From Aquimarina macrocephali JAMB N27 (GTDB lineage Bacteria; Bacteroidota; Bacteroidia; Flavobacteriales; Flavobacteriaceae): a stretch of 64,000 nucleotides of DNA. Under the pieces are notes generated by a model that searched no databases, was not told the DNA's origin, and saw only the letters and a program-made list of their open reading frames with translations. A program made the translations under genes and the position numbers. Positions 9,352 to 20,600 of the stretch are shown piece by piece (position 1 is the stretch's first letter; every line of letters starts with the position of its first letter). The stretch lies in NCBI RefSeq assembly GCF_000520995.1, contig NZ_JACA01000042.1:62001-126000 (forward strand). The letters run 5' to 3'.

Positions 9352-12300
9352 TTATTGTATTAAAAAACTTCCCTCGTATCTTTTCTTAAAATCATCTCCT
9401 CTAATAATGTACTTATACACTCCCTGCTGTAAATTCTTAGCGGTAAACGTAAATGTGTCTGATGGAGCTCCTGCACTTCCTAACTCTTCTTTTTGCACAA
9501 CTCTACCTAACATATCAATTACAGAAATTGTAATTTTTTGATTTACTGTAGGCATTTTGATAGTTGTTTGTGTCCTGAACGGATTAGGAGAATTGTTTAT
9601 GACAGTATTATTATCTGTAGCTAGAGTAATATCTTCTATATCATCATTATTAATAATTGTAGCATCGCTATCTTCCTCATCGATAGTGTCTGTGTTTTCT
9701 TTTTCCTTGGTAAAAGCGAGTTTAGCAACTTCGAGATTGAAAAGAGCAAAGCTTTGATAATCTCCCTGAATAGAAAATACAACACTTCTTAATTCATCGA
9801 TAGAAACACTTTGTTTTGCTTTACTCGAAAAATCTGAAAAAGGAATTGTATACGTTTGTTTTGTATCACTAGCTTTTATGGTATATCTAAGCCTTTCATT
9901 CCAGTTCGCAAGATCTTTGGTTACCAAAATTACTTCTACATCTCTGTCAGTATATAATTCAAACTCAACGGCATCATACTCAGAAACATTTAGTGTTAGA
10001 TCACCACCAAGGATATTTCTAAACAGGTTCATAGTTTCCTTTAGATTACCATTTACTTTGGCATCTCGTTCTACTTGATAATGCCCTTTTTGAGTTTCAC
10101 TGTTTTTATTTTTTATGATTTCAAAATTAAATACGGTAGCTCCTTGCTCCAGATAATCGATCCCCCAGGGGCCATCTGCCAGATATAGTATATCTGCTGT
10201 ATTGGGATTATCACCGGTAATGGCAAATCCAATATCAAATAAGTATCCTGTCTCTACAGTAATGGTCTCTTGATATTTACCAGATAAGGATATTGTTTTG
10301 GTAATTAGTTGTTCTTTAGACAATTCAGTGGCTCTTTTGTTTCCTCTGAAATTAAACTGACTTACTTCTGATTTATTTATAATATCTAGAACAAGTTTAC
10401 CATCTCTATAAAATCCTTTTTGTACAAATACTGATGGGATATTATTAGGAATAAAAGTTTTACCTAATGACTTTTGTTCGATCAATTTATCGATAATAGT
10501 ATTTGCAATAGTTGCTACCTGTGGGATAGAACCACCCCAAATCTGGAAATTAAGGTAATCGCCTTCTGGGTATTGATCGATATTCCATAAGCTATATAAT
10601 TCATTTTGAAATTCATCTATTCTCACAGAGAAATGTAAAGCTTGTTCGATTTCTCCTGTAACTCTTCTGATTTTGGTATTTACCAAAGTATGATTTCGAA
10701 TTGTTAATGTTCTTATATCTTCTAATACAGAACCATTAAGTCTGTCGCAGATCGTTTTAGAATGATCATAAATAGATCCTTTGGTTGCCATGGCAAGGGC
10801 CGCTCCAACTCTCTTATTTTGATTGTAGTAATCTATCGAAAATACTGCCGTAGCATTTGTTATACCAATCAGGTCATCAGGACTAGAAACAAAAGATGTT
10901 TCTGTTCCTGTGGCACCAGTTGTTGGGAAATAAATACTTAAATCTTGACTATTACCAGACTTGTATGATTTTTGACCCGGAGCGAAACGTTTCTGTAAAT
11001 TCTTTTGATTGTATACTTTGTTCGTTTTTGATCTTAAAAAATTTCTTTTGGCAATTAAACTTGCCAGATCACCATTACTTTCTAATCCACCGTCGTTTCC
11101 AGAAGTTACAACACCTTCTTCTGTTAATTCAGGGATATTTGTAGTTTTTAAAGATGAGTATTGATCAGCTTTGATGTGAAAAAGAACATCATTAAAATCG
11201 TGATCTACTCCCGGATAATCTCTTCTGATATCTTCAAAACCAAGTACTATGGTCTCATTTGCTGTATCTGCAAGAAGGATGTTATGTGGTCGTAGTGCTT
11301 CATCACATTCTGGATTGTAATCAGGATTAGAATAGATTTGCCATAATCCAGAGTCTACAGTGCTACCATTCCAACCGTCTACAAGTAATACCCAGCCAAT
11401 ACCAGTATCTGCAGCAAAACTACCTATGTTTACAGTATTACCAGCATTTAATTCACCATTGCTGCCTGTTTTAGAAGCATTAGGGAATACAATAGTTATA
11501 TCTTCTGGGTTAGGAGCCGCAGTAGAAGGACTATTTATATCATAGGTATAAAAACCTAATGTATTTTTATAATTTGTGTTTTCACCAATAAAAGTTACAG
11601 AAACATTCGTTGTACTTTCTATGGTAACATTGGTATCGTATCCCGAGTAAATATAATTCGGATTAAGATTTGGTACAGAATTTCCTTCTGGTAATGCGTT
11701 GTCGATTCGTGTGAGGTAATCAGAAGCGAGTGTTTCGTTTGTTCCTAAATAATCAGGAGTTCCGTTACTATTATATGTTCCTGGATATTGGTATCGCTGG
11801 CCAATACTTAATACAGGAAAACTGCTTGGAGTCTGGTTTCCATTCTCAGAATCAAATACGGTTTCCTTTAGATCAAAATTATCATCTAAGCCATCCTGAT
11901 CAAAATCATTTCCTGCGGCAACTGTATCAGCAGTACCATCACTGTTAGTATCATACCCATCTACAGTATCCAAAGTTCCATCATTATTAGAATCAGTATC
12001 CATAAAGTCAGGATTATCAGTGCCATCTGTATTTATATATCCTTGAGGCGTACCCCCATGATCTGGATCAAAGGCATCATCCATACCATCTCTATCCTGA
12101 TCTGAACCAGAAAGAGCAACGAAACTTGAGCTGTTTTGTCCTTCAATAAGATCAATAATACCATCCTGATCAGCATCAATATCGTATGGGTCATAAATTA
12201 AATCACCATCGGTATCTGTAGGGTAAAATGCAATTCCGGTTTGATCAACGTCTACTATGTCTGCAATTCCATCAAGGTCAGAATCTACAAAATTAGCATC

Positions 12301-13377
12301 CTGACTATTAAAAAAACCATCTCCATTGGTATCATAGCTTCCTAATCCGGCTTCAACGATATCGAATATCCCGTCATTATCACTATCAAGGTCCAATACA
12401 TTAGGGACTCCATCACGATCAGTATCAAAAGCCAAAGAGACTCCACTATTACAAGTATTCCCAAAATCTGGATCCAGGTAATTAAAAATTCCATCAGAGT
12501 CATCATCACCATATGGATCAATCCCACCACCTTCTACAATATCAGGGATTCCATCTCCATCGGTATCCTTATCAAAAGGATCTAAAACTTCATCTTTATC
12601 AGCATCAATAGGTGATACTCCAACTGCACATTTAAAACCATCATTAGAATTTGTTACTTCGGTATTATTGAGTAATGTGGCATAAGGAGAAGCTAACTCA
12701 TAATCATTTACTAAATACAATCCACCTTTATTACTAGATACATATAATCGGTTACTGGTATCGGTATAACAAGCACCAAATGTATGACTCGGTAAATCTG
12801 TAACGGTCTTATAACTAAAAGCAGGTGTAGCTGTAGTAAGATCCCATTTATAAACATTTCCTTTACTACCGCCATATAGATTACCATCTATAAAAACGAT
12901 ATCTGCGCAAGTACTTGGCGAGGCCTGATCAGATACTACGATCTCAAATGTTGGTGATGAAGAGCCATCATAACTTTGAAGATTGGTAATCTTATGAAAT
13001 GATTGTTTATCAAGTGCATTTTGAAAAACCCATAAGTTCCCTTCGCTATCTACATCGGCTGCATAACCGCCACCAAATGAAACACTTCCATTTTGGGCAA
13101 CAGCACCCAGATCTACTACGATGTCTGTTCCGATACGTAATAAATGCTTATCGCTATTTCTAATCGCATATAAAAAGTTATCTACAGGGTTGTATCCTCC
13201 CGCATTGTATGCTGTATGCGTATGAAGAGGCACTGAATATGTTCCTGTTATCGGGTCGTATGATCGTAATGCTCCAGAAATTACCTGATAAAATTTTCCC
13301 TCATTACAGTCTAATGATTGCTGGGCATACGTAATATTTGCTAGGAGAATTATCAAAAGTATAATGATCTTTTTCAT
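9352..13377 (-). CDS. Giant secreted T9SS protein with TSP3-like calcium repeats and DUF4114
   Basis: A signal peptide (residues 1-18, ending TYAQ) leads into about 230 residues of beta-propeller-like sequence resembling DUF6923. Next, at about 250-500, comes a long series of acidic DxDxDG thrombospondin type 3-like repeats that should bind calcium. A DUF4114-type region at about 600-750 contains [21 protein letters not shown] long unassigned region follows, and a type A T9SS sorting tail at about 1255-1341 begins [10 protein letters not shown]. It is expected on the cell surface or released. A full-length paralogue lies at 17699-21721. Function is unknown; an adhesin or matrix role is reasonable. 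Confidence 0.8.
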   Translation of the reverse strand: MKKIIILLIILLANITYAQQSLDCNEGKFYQVISGALRSYDPITGTYSVPLHTHTAYNAGGYNPVDNFLYAIRNSDKHLLRIGTDIVVDLGAVAQNGSVSFGGGYAADVDSEGNLWVFQNALDKQSFHKITNLQSYDGSSSPTFEIVVSDQASPSTCADIVFIDGNLYGGSKGNVYKWDLTTATPAFSYKTVTDLPSHTFGACYTDTSNRLYVSSNKGGLYLVNDYELASPYATLLNNTEVTNSNDGFKCAVGVSPIDADKDEVLDPFDKDTDGDGIPDIVEGGGIDPYGDDDSDGIFNYLDPDFGNTCNSGVSLAFDTDRDGVPNVLDLDSDNDGIFDIVEAGLGSYDTNGDGFFNSQDANFVDSDLDGIADIVDVDQTGIAFYPTDTDGDLIYDPYDIDADQDGIIDLIEGQNSSSFVALSGSDQDRDGMDDAFDPDHGGTPQGYINTDGTDNPDFMDTDSNNDGTLDTVDGYDTNSDGTADTVAAGNDFDQDGLDDNFDLKETVFDSENGNQTPSSFPVLSIGQRYQYPGTYNSNGTPDYLGTNETLASDYLTRIDNALPEGNSVPNLNPNYIYSGYDTNVTIESTTNVSVTFIGENTNYKNTLGFYTYDINSPSTAAPNPEDITIVFPNASKTGSNGELNAGNTVNIGSFAADTGIGWVLLVDGWNGSTVDSGLWQIYSNPDYNPECDEALRPHNILLADTANETIVLGFEDIRRDYPGVDHDFNDVLFHIKADQYSSLKTTNIPELTEEGVVTSGNDGGLESNGDLASLIAKRNFLRSKTNKVYNQKNLQKRFAPGQKSYKSGNSQDLSIYFPTTGATGTETSFVSSPDDLIGITNATAVFSIDYYNQNKRVGAALAMATKGSIYDHSKTICDRLNGSVLEDIRTLTIRNHTLVNTKIRRVTGEIEQALHFSVRIDEFQNELYSLWNIDQYPEGDYLNFQIWGGSIPQVATIANTIIDKLIEQKSLGKTFIPNNIPSVFVQKGFYRDGKLVLDIINKSEVSQFNFRGNKRATELSKEQLITKTISLSGKYQETITVETGYLFDIGFAITGDNPNTADILYLADGPWGIDYLEQGATVFNFEIIKNKNSETQKGHYQVERDAKVNGNLKETMNLFRNILGGDLTLNVSEYDAVEFELYTDRDVEVILVTKDLANWNERLRYTIKASDTKQTYTIPFSDFSSKAKQSVSIDELRSVVFSIQGDYQSFALFNLEVAKLAFTKEKENTDTIDEEDSDATIINNDDIEDITLATDNNTVINNSPNPFRTQTTIKMPTVNQKITISVIDMLGRVVQKEELGSAGAPSDTFTFTAKNLQQGVYKYIIRGDDFKKRYEGSFLIQ

Positions 13378-13471
13378 AGTATATACTGGTCGCTTGTATT
13401 GAAAACTAATACAGACGTTTATTGATAGTTAAAATATATTTTGAATTAAATTTAGTAAAGAAGAAAAGTAG

Positions 13472-14278
13472 TTATCGTACCATATAGTAATCTGTTTTAA
13501 GGTTGAAAATGTCTGAAGCACTTTTGCTATTTGTTTTGATTTTGAAGTAACTAAACCAGATCATTAATAGATTGATTGGGATAAGAAAAGAATCTTTTAG
13601 TGTTATTTTAGAACCTTCTACTTCAATCCAGCTATCTAGCGGTTCTTCACTAATACAGTTTAATAGATCTTTTAACCCTACATGCTTTTTTAATCGAAGA
13701 AAGATTTCAATATCAAATAACCACCTGCTGATAAATCGTTGGCTATATACATTTTCGATGATACTTTTCTTAAATACTTTTGCTCCACACTGTGTATCTT
13801 TAATAGGAAGCTGAAGAATAAATCGGATAAAGAATCCAACAAAGTTTGATAAGAGTTTTCTAATTATATTTCTGTCAATATTGTTTGACTCTGCTGCTTT
13901 TCTAGAACCAAAAACCATGGTTAGTTTTGGATCACTATTCAGTTTCTTTACTAAGTTGTCCATTTCTTCTAATGATGTAGAAAGGTCGGCATCAAGGAAA
14001 GCAATATTTTCTATAATGTCTATATCTGCCAGGTAGTTTGCTCCTGTTTGTACTGCAGTAGCCTTACCTTGATTATGTTCGAGATCAAGAACTGATATCC
14101 TTTGTGGGTCAAATTCTTTCAGTTCACACAACATTTTTAATGTATCGTCAGAACTGCCGTCATTTACAAAGCATAAGTGGTAATTTGAATTTCTGCTTAA
14201 AAAATCACAAAACTTTTTTTGAGGTAATCTATTATATTCATTATAACATGGGATAATAATTCCGGTAATTTTCGTCAT
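13472..14278 (-). CDS. Glycosyltransferase family 2, dolichyl-phosphate-glucosyltransferase-like
   Basis: A 268-residue GT-A fold enzyme. The N-terminal signature IIPCYNEYNRLP and VNDGSSDDT, the DxD-like motif in FLDADLST (residues about 98-105), and the later KDTQCGAKVFKK and RWLFDIEIFLR segments match the ALG5/DPM-like branch of GT2. Such enzymes load a sugar onto a polyprenyl phosphate. It has no C-terminal membrane helices beyond a weak one near residues 240-255. It sits between the giant T9SS protein and the TPR/barrel protein and probably belongs to the same surface-glycan region. Confidence 0.85.
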   Translation of the reverse strand: MTKITGIIIPCYNEYNRLPQKKFCDFLSRNSNYHLCFVNDGSSDDTLKMLCELKEFDPQRISVLDLEHNQGKATAVQTGANYLADIDIIENIAFLDADLSTSLEEMDNLVKKLNSDPKLTMVFGSRKAAESNNIDRNIIRKLLSNFVGFFIRFILQLPIKDTQCGAKVFKKSIIENVYSQRFISRWLFDIEIFLRLKKHVGLKDLLNCISEEPLDSWIEVEGSKITLKDSFLIPINLLMIWFSYFKIKTNSKSASDIFNLKTDYYMVR

Positions 14279-14851
14279 TTTTTTTTAGATTTTGGGACAT
14301 ACTTCTGGGGTAGTAGAAGTATTGGTTTCTTAATATTGGTCTTTATTACTTTTTTTAGACCTAAATCTTTTAAAACATGTTAAACATTCTTCTGGGGATT
14401 TTTGAAGATTATTTTACATTTTGACGAATTTACTGTAATCTCGAATTGACCATAAGCGCTAGTTATCAACTCGTTGTAAAAGTAATATGTGTTTTTGAAA
14501 TTTGGTTATGGTAAAACCACAAAATGTTTACGCAAATTCCAAAAACGGTGTATTTCATCGGTTAATCGATATTTTTTACTGAAATTTTAACATTTTTGAA
14601 TTTAAAAAAGAAGGTAAAATACTACAAGTGTTAAAGAAAAAAATGCTTTTTTGATAATTTTAATGTTAAAAAAAGGGGTTTTTTCCCCTGTTTTAATCCT
14701 TAATTCTATAAAATTATGTTAATACCGATGTGTTTTTTCTTAAATGAATCTTGGGTGGTGATATTATTTTTATAAAACTTATTAAGTTTTTGACAGATGT
14801 TTTTTTAGTTATTCTTACTTTAACGATGTTAATCAACTATTACACAAAATA
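14279..14851. other. 573-base intergenic region between divergent genes
   Basis: It separates the minus-strand GT2 gene from the plus-strand TPR/barrel gene, so it should contain both promoters. Next to the GT2 start is an 8-bp perfect hairpin (14299-14306 with 14315-14322, loop GGGGTAGT) that would lie in that gene's leader. The core CTTCTGGGG recurs at about 14381-14389. A second hairpin, GGGG-T6-CCCC at 14675-14688, is followed on the minus strand by a T-run and looks like an antisense-direction terminator. The rest is very AT-rich. I see no convincing gene. Confidence 0.45.
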
Positions 14852-16927
14852 ATGCACTTAAAGTCATTTTTTATTAGCCTTTTATTTTTGTTTTCATTTT
14901 CATTTTTGTTTGCACAAGATATGCAAGAAGGGTTTAAGTATTTGGAAACCGGTAAATATGATAAGGCAAAATCTTTTTTTGATACGATTCTAAAACAATA
15001 TCCCGATAACAAAACTGCACGTTTATGTTATGGAAGAGCTGTGGGGTTATTAGGAGATTCACAACAAGCAGTATCAATTTTTACAGGACTAAAAAAAGAA
15101 TATCCAAATGATTTTGAAATTAAACTAAATTATGCGGAGTCACTACTCTGGAATCGTCAATTTACCGAAGCCGAAACGTTTTATGAAAAATTGATTAAAG
15201 AAGATAGCACAAGCTTTCCCGCGGTACTGGGATATGCAAATACACTTTCTAATCTCAAAAAATATGAAAATGCATTGAAGTTGGTCAACAATGCATTACA
15301 ACTACAAAAAGGAAATCCTAATGCCTTACTATCTCGAAAATATATTCGTTTGGGGTATGCTAATACCATAGCACAGGACAAAAAATATGATGAAGCAATT
15401 GCGCTATTAGATCAAAACCTGATTGATTTCCCTAATGATAAGGATACTCAGTTAAATAAGGCAAACCTATATCTAATGACAGATAATCTGGATAACGCAG
15501 AAAAAACATATACCGCTTTGGCAGTAAACCCTAAGGATAGTATTTTATCGTTAAATGGCTTGGCTCTGGTGGCTCATAAAAGATATAAAGAGAAGAAAGC
15601 ATTAGCAATAGCTGGTATGGCAATGCATAAAGTGAAAAGATTAGAAGAAGATAAAGAACTTTATCTATCTACACGAGAACGATATATACAAGCATTATTA
15701 TGGAATAGGAAATTTACTGCAGCAAAAGAAGATATAGATCAATTACAACAATTATATCCAGATAACTCGAGAGTACTGGCTTTACAAGCTACTCATGGTA
15801 TGTATACCAGCAATTTTAAAACCAGTCTTCAAAAATACAATACGATTTTGGGAAAAGACAAGGGATCTTTTGATGGTAATTTAGGAATAGCAAATGCATA
15901 TAGAGCAGTGGGAGAGGATATGAAATCCTATACATATGCTTTTAAAACATTAGAATATTACCCAAAGCAACAGGATGCCGAAAAACTGATAAAGACATTA
16001 AAGAAAACACACACGCCTTTTATAGAAGAAAAAACAGCATTTACTTTTGACAATGGAGATAATGAAGCAGTAAATATTACGGTAAAGACCGAGATTCCAT
16101 TATCTGCCAAATTCAAATCCGAGATTCAATATGATTATAGAACTACTAAAAATACAGTAACCAAAAATGAAGCCACTTCTCATGATTTTTGGCTAGGGGG
16201 AGTGTATAAATTTAATGGAAGAGTTTCTCTACAATCCAAAATAGGGATTACCAATGCCGATGGATTTACAACTGAGTATACAGAATTGGTTGCCGAGGCA
16301 ATATTAAAAACAAAACCATTTACCCTTCAAAACTTAGATGTTGGATATAAAAGAGAGCTACAAAATTTTAATGCAGATTTGTTGAATCGTGAGATTGTAA
16401 TGAATAATTACTTTTTGAATTATAACCTTGGTACCAATTTTAATTTAGGATGGTATACCCAGTATATCTATACTTCTCAAACCGATGATAATAGTAGAAA
16501 TCTACTTTTTACATCTTTGTATTATACGGTACTACAAAGGCCTATTCTAAAAGTAGGTATTAATTATCAATACCTGTCTTTTAAGAATCAGGTACCTACA
16601 ATCTATTTTAGCCCTGCACGATTTAATTTAGGAGAGCTATTCGCAGAAGTGGTAAGTGATCCACAAAAAAAGTGGTTTTATAATGCTAGTGCAGCTTTGG
16701 GGCGACAATTTGTAGAAGATGATCCGGGATCATCTACTTTTAGAGCAGAAGGAAAATTTGGATACCGGTTTTCAGAACGTTTTAAAGCAGACCTCTATGG
16801 CAAGTATAGTAATATTGCTTCGGCTACAGCGGCAGGTTTTGAGTATGTAGAATTTGGTTTTAGACTAAAATGGTATTTCTTACGTAAACCGATTTTTGAT
16901 AAAAAGATAATGGAATTACAAAAGTAA
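14852..16927 (+). CDS. TPR-repeat protein with C-terminal outer-membrane beta-barrel (YaiO-like)
   Basis: A signal peptide (residues 1-21, ending LFAQ) precedes about ten TPR-type helical repeats (residues 25-385; for example EGFKYLETGKYDKAKSFFD). A C-terminal region of about 280 residues alternates amphipathic strands and ends in an aromatic residue near FRLKWYF, as YaiO-family barrels do. The TPR-plus-barrel plan resembles polysaccharide export porins such as PgaA and BcsC, which pass secreted polymers through the outer membrane. With a flippase and glycosyltransferases nearby, export of an exopolysaccharide is the best guess. The barrel boundary is estimated from strand pattern. Confidence 0.8.
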   Translation: MHLKSFFISLLFLFSFSFLFAQDMQEGFKYLETGKYDKAKSFFDTILKQYPDNKTARLCYGRAVGLLGDSQQAVSIFTGLKKEYPNDFEIKLNYAESLLWNRQFTEAETFYEKLIKEDSTSFPAVLGYANTLSNLKKYENALKLVNNALQLQKGNPNALLSRKYIRLGYANTIAQDKKYDEAIALLDQNLIDFPNDKDTQLNKANLYLMTDNLDNAEKTYTALAVNPKDSILSLNGLALVAHKRYKEKKALAIAGMAMHKVKRLEEDKELYLSTRERYIQALLWNRKFTAAKEDIDQLQQLYPDNSRVLALQATHGMYTSNFKTSLQKYNTILGKDKGSFDGNLGIANAYRAVGEDMKSYTYAFKTLEYYPKQQDAEKLIKTLKKTHTPFIEEKTAFTFDNGDNEAVNITVKTEIPLSAKFKSEIQYDYRTTKNTVTKNEATSHDFWLGGVYKFNGRVSLQSKIGITNADGFTTEYTELVAEAILKTKPFTLQNLDVGYKRELQNFNADLLNREIVMNNYFLNYNLGTNFNLGWYTQYIYTSQTDDNSRNLLFTSLYYTVLQRPILKVGINYQYLSFKNQVPTIYFSPARFNLGELFAEVVSDPQKKWFYNASAALGRQFVEDDPGSSTFRAEGKFGYRFSERFKADLYGKYSNIASATAAGFEYVEFGFRLKWYFLRKPIFDKKIMELQK

Positions 16928-17139
16928 CGAGTATTGGTACCTTAAATCCACACTATCGGGGATAAACAACTTCACAAGAATTATAATTGGTACTTATAGA
17001 AACGCTGGCTAAAACGTCCGAATTTTTTGAAATTCAAACATTTCGGATATTCAAAAAACATTTTGTTATTAGGTTTATACTATTCTTAGAAACGTAAGTT
17101 AAGCGTTAAGTAAAAAGTGTATAAACAAAAATAATAATT

Positions 17140-17295
17140 ATGAAGAATCTTAAAAATTTCAAGAAGTTAGATAGAAAAGAATTATCCAAAATCAATGGAG
17201 GAGATGATGACCGACGACCAGGACCTGTTCCATTTGTTTTATGCCCGCAATGCTATATGTTAAATATAATGTATGCAGCAATGGCTATCCATTAA
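17140..17295 (+). CDS. Small double-glycine leader peptide (bacteriocin-like precursor)
   Basis: This 51-codon gene encodes a leader with the sequence LKNFKKLDRKELSKINGG near its N-terminus, an archetypal double-glycine leader in which the Leu/Ile spacing before GG is as recognised by C39 peptidase-containing ABC exporters. Cleavage after Gly-Gly (residue 21) would release a 30-residue peptide: three Asp, a Pro-rich stretch (RPGPVP), a CPQC motif, then a hydrophobic tail ending MAIH. It is followed by a terminator. No dedicated transporter, modification enzyme or immunity gene lies next to it, so processing would need machinery elsewhere. It could be a bacteriocin, a signalling peptide or an unmodified RiPP precursor. 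Confidence 0.75.
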   Translation: MKNLKNFKKLDRKELSKINGGDDDRRPGPVPFVLCPQCYMLNIMYAAMAIH

Positions 17296-17388
17296 TTGTA
17301 AAGAACAAGCTTACTACATTCTTTAGATAAAACGGATCTAATGTAAAGTGATTTTGTTTTGTGAAGCTATGTTCTTTTATAGAAAATT

Positions 17389-17421
17389 CGATAACCTATG
17401 TTGGATTATCGGATTTTTTTT
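17389..17421 (+). terminator. Terminator after the double-glycine peptide gene
   Basis: A stem CGATAA/TTATCG (17389-17394 with 17406-17411) is extended by a CC/GG pair and followed directly by an eight-T run at 17414-17421. It lies about 95 bases past the peptide stop on the plus strand. Confidence 0.7.
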
Positions 17422-17633
17422 AATGCTATAAGTAGAAAGTATTCTGTATCGTTTAAGAGGGATTAACTATCTATTGTTGGTTGTGTAAATTACTTCAGGA
17501 TTAATATCAAAACAGCCGGATTATAGGTGACTGTTCGAAATACGTTGGTAATCCTTCGAGTCATTTTGGGACGGGCTTGATATCATATGCTTGGTTAAAT
17601 TTGGATTATGTATTTCAAAATAAATTATATATA

Positions 17634-17669
17634 AATAGCGAGGACAACCATGACGTTATCCCCGCTATT
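17634..17669 (-). terminator. Hairpin downstream of the 1340-aa T9SS protein gene, likely terminator
   Basis: An 11-bp stem with one mismatch pairs 17634-17644 (AATAGCGAGGA) with 17659-17669 around a 14-base loop, about 30 bases past the minus-strand stop. The following bases are AT-rich but lack a pure T-run. Confidence 0.5.
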
Positions 17670-17698
17670 ACCCAAATCCTGAACTTAACCTATTTTTG

Positions 17699-20600
17699 TT
17701 ATCGGATTAAAAAACTACCTTTATATTTTTGTTTGTTATTGCCTCTTAAGATGTAATAATATACACCTGGGATAAGGCTTCTTGTTTCAAAAGTTATGGT
17801 GTTATTATATACAACCATGCGCTCTTGTCGTACTGTTCTTCCTATCATATCGATGACTACCATTTCTAATGCTTCATGTGTTCCTGGTACTTGAATTGAA
17901 GTTTTGTTTTTAAAAGGATTAGGATAATTAGAAAGCGTAGTAACTGTGATTTGTTCATCTGTTTCTACTTGTGCGATTTCGTCGCTATTATCTTCTCCAT
18001 TTTCTACCACCACCACAGGTGTTTCAGGATCTAATTCTGGATCTATTATTGTTGTATTGGTGAATGCCAGATCAGATACTTCCAAGTGAAATGGAGTAAA
18101 GTTTTGATAATCTCCCTGTACAGAAAACACAATACTTCTTACTTTTTTGAAGCTTTCATTTTCTTTATTACCATTTGTGAAATCAGAAAACGAAATGGTA
18201 TGCGTTGTTTTTTCATCGGTAGCAGGAATTCTATATCTAAGTCTGTTACTCCAGTCTGTAAGACCTTCGGTTACTAATATCACCTCGATATCTCTATCAT
18301 TATACATTTCAAACTGTACAGCATCATAGTCAGACACAGATAGCGTTAATTCGCCTGCCAATATATTTCTAAAAAGATTTAAAGTTTCTTTTACATTACC
18401 ATATACTAGTGCATTACGTTCTATAGTATATTCATTTTTCTGAGCTGCAACATCATGTTTTGTTACTTCAAAATTCTCGATCACTACTCCTTGTTCCTGG
18501 TAATCAATACCCCAGGGACCATCTGCCAGATACAATGCATCTAATTGAGTAGAGTTTTGTCCTAGGATAGAGAACCCGATATCAAATAGATATCCTGTTT
18601 CTATGGTGATTTGCTCATTGTATGCTCCTGATAATGCTACTGTTTCAATCATATTGTGTTCTTTTGATTGTTCAGTCTTTCTAATGTTACCATTAAATGT
18701 CATATGATTGGCACCTAATTTATTGATAATATTTAGGGTTAGCTTTCCATTTGCATATGATCCTTTTTCTACAAATACAGTAGGTACTCTATGACTCACT
18801 TTATGACTACGCATAGGTTTGTCGGTTGTAAATGAATCCAAAATATGATTCGCAATATTTGCTACTTGTGGTACTGATCCACCCCATACCTGGAAATTTA
18901 TATAATCTCCATCAGGATAGTTGCCAATATTCCATAAGCTATAGATTTCATTCTCAGATTCACCTTTCTTAACCGAAAAGGTTAGTGCATATTCAATTTG
19001 ACCAGAAGCTCTCTCTATTCTAGTACTCACAATAGTGTGATTTTTAATAGTTACTGTTCTTACATCTAATAATTTAGAGCCATTTAATCGGTCACAAATT
19101 GTTTTTGAATGATCATAAATAGAACCTTTGGTCGATGTGGCTAATGCTGCTGCTACTCTTTCATTTCCTTTGTAGTAATCTACAGAGAATACAGCTTTTG
19201 CATTAGTGATACCTAATAGATCATCTGGACTTGATACATAAGTAGACTCCGTTCCGAATATTCCTGTATTAGGGAAATAAATACTTAAATCTTCATTGTT
19301 ACCCGATTTGTACGATTTCATACCAGGTTGAAATCTTTTTTGTGATTTTTTGGTATTGAAAATACTATTTGTTTTTGTTCTGCTAAAGTTACGTTTAGCA
19401 ATTAAGCTTGCTAAGTCACCGTTACTTTCTAACCCACCATTATTAGCAGAAGTAACATCTGTAGCCGTATCGATATCCACATAATTATCTGTTGAGATCG
19501 CTGTATAAGGGCTTGCTGTGATATAGAATAATGCATCATTAAAATCCTGATCACAAGAAGCATAATCTCTTCTAATATCTTCAAAGCCTAATATAATTCT
19601 TTCATTATCAGGATCAGATAATAATACGTTGTGGTATCTTAATGAAGGATCTGTTTCTGGGTTATAATTTGGATTAGAATGTAGTTGCCAGTATCCAGTT
19701 CCCACACAACCGTCTGACCAAGCATTGGCTAGCAGTACCCATCCTATTCCTGTATTAGGAGGGAAAGTTCCAATTTTTACTTTATCACCAATTTCTAATT
19801 CACCGCCGCTTCCTACAGCAGATACGTTAGGAAAAATGATGGTAATATCTTCTGGAGCAGGTATTGAAGTCGATGGATTATTAATATCATAGGTATAGAA
19901 TCCTAATGTATTTTTGTATCCAGCACCTTCTCCTATAAAAGTTACCCAGATATCAGCTTGTTCCTGTACTTCAATATCTGAATCGTAACCAGAAGAAATA
20001 TAATGAGGGTTAAAATCTGGTACCGGATACCCTTCTGGTAATGCATTATTAACCAAATCGATAGTTTCTTGGGTAACTACATCTTGCCCATCCAAATACA
20101 GTGGCTTTCCATTAGAAGAAAAATCACCTAAGTAGTTATATCTGTCACAGATCTCAGGAATAGGAAAACTTGCTGGAGTTTGCCCTCCGTTTTCTGGAGC
20201 AAAACTACTTTTTCTTAAATCAAAACTATCATCTAATCCGTCATTATCATTATCAACTCCAGATAATGTAGTTTCTGCAACTCCGTCACCATCACTATCA
20301 TATGCTTCTGTACTATCAGATACACCATTATTATCAGAATCGGTATCCAGATGATCATAAGTATCTGCACCATCAGTATTTATGGTTCCGTTTGTGGTTC
20401 CTCCATAATCAGGATCAAACGCATCATCCATACCATCCTTATCTTCATCAATATTAGATAACCCTTGATAGCTACCACTATTTTGTCCTTCTATAATATC
20501 TACAATTCCATCATTATCAGAATCGATATCGTAGCAATCATAAATACTATCATTATCAGTATCGTTAGGAATAAAAGTATTCCCTTGATCAGGATCAAAC

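Larger units (their letters stand above)
17296..17698. other. Intergenic region between convergent peptide gene and giant T9SS gene
   Basis: About 400 bases between convergent genes. It holds the plus-strand terminator at 17389-17421 and the minus-strand hairpin at 17634-17669. Between them (17422-17633) I see no coding potential or clear repeat. Confidence 0.5.

Noticed and set aside
11880-12620. Repetitive DNA that could look like tandem repeats or a CRISPR array
   Set aside because: It is the coding sequence of acidic TSP3-like protein repeats; repeat units vary, and there are no identical repeats with unique spacers.
14671-14694. GGGG-T6-CCCC hairpin as terminator of a gene
   Set aside because: On the minus strand it has a proper T-run, but no minus-strand gene lies directly upstream; kept only as a note in the intergenic entry.
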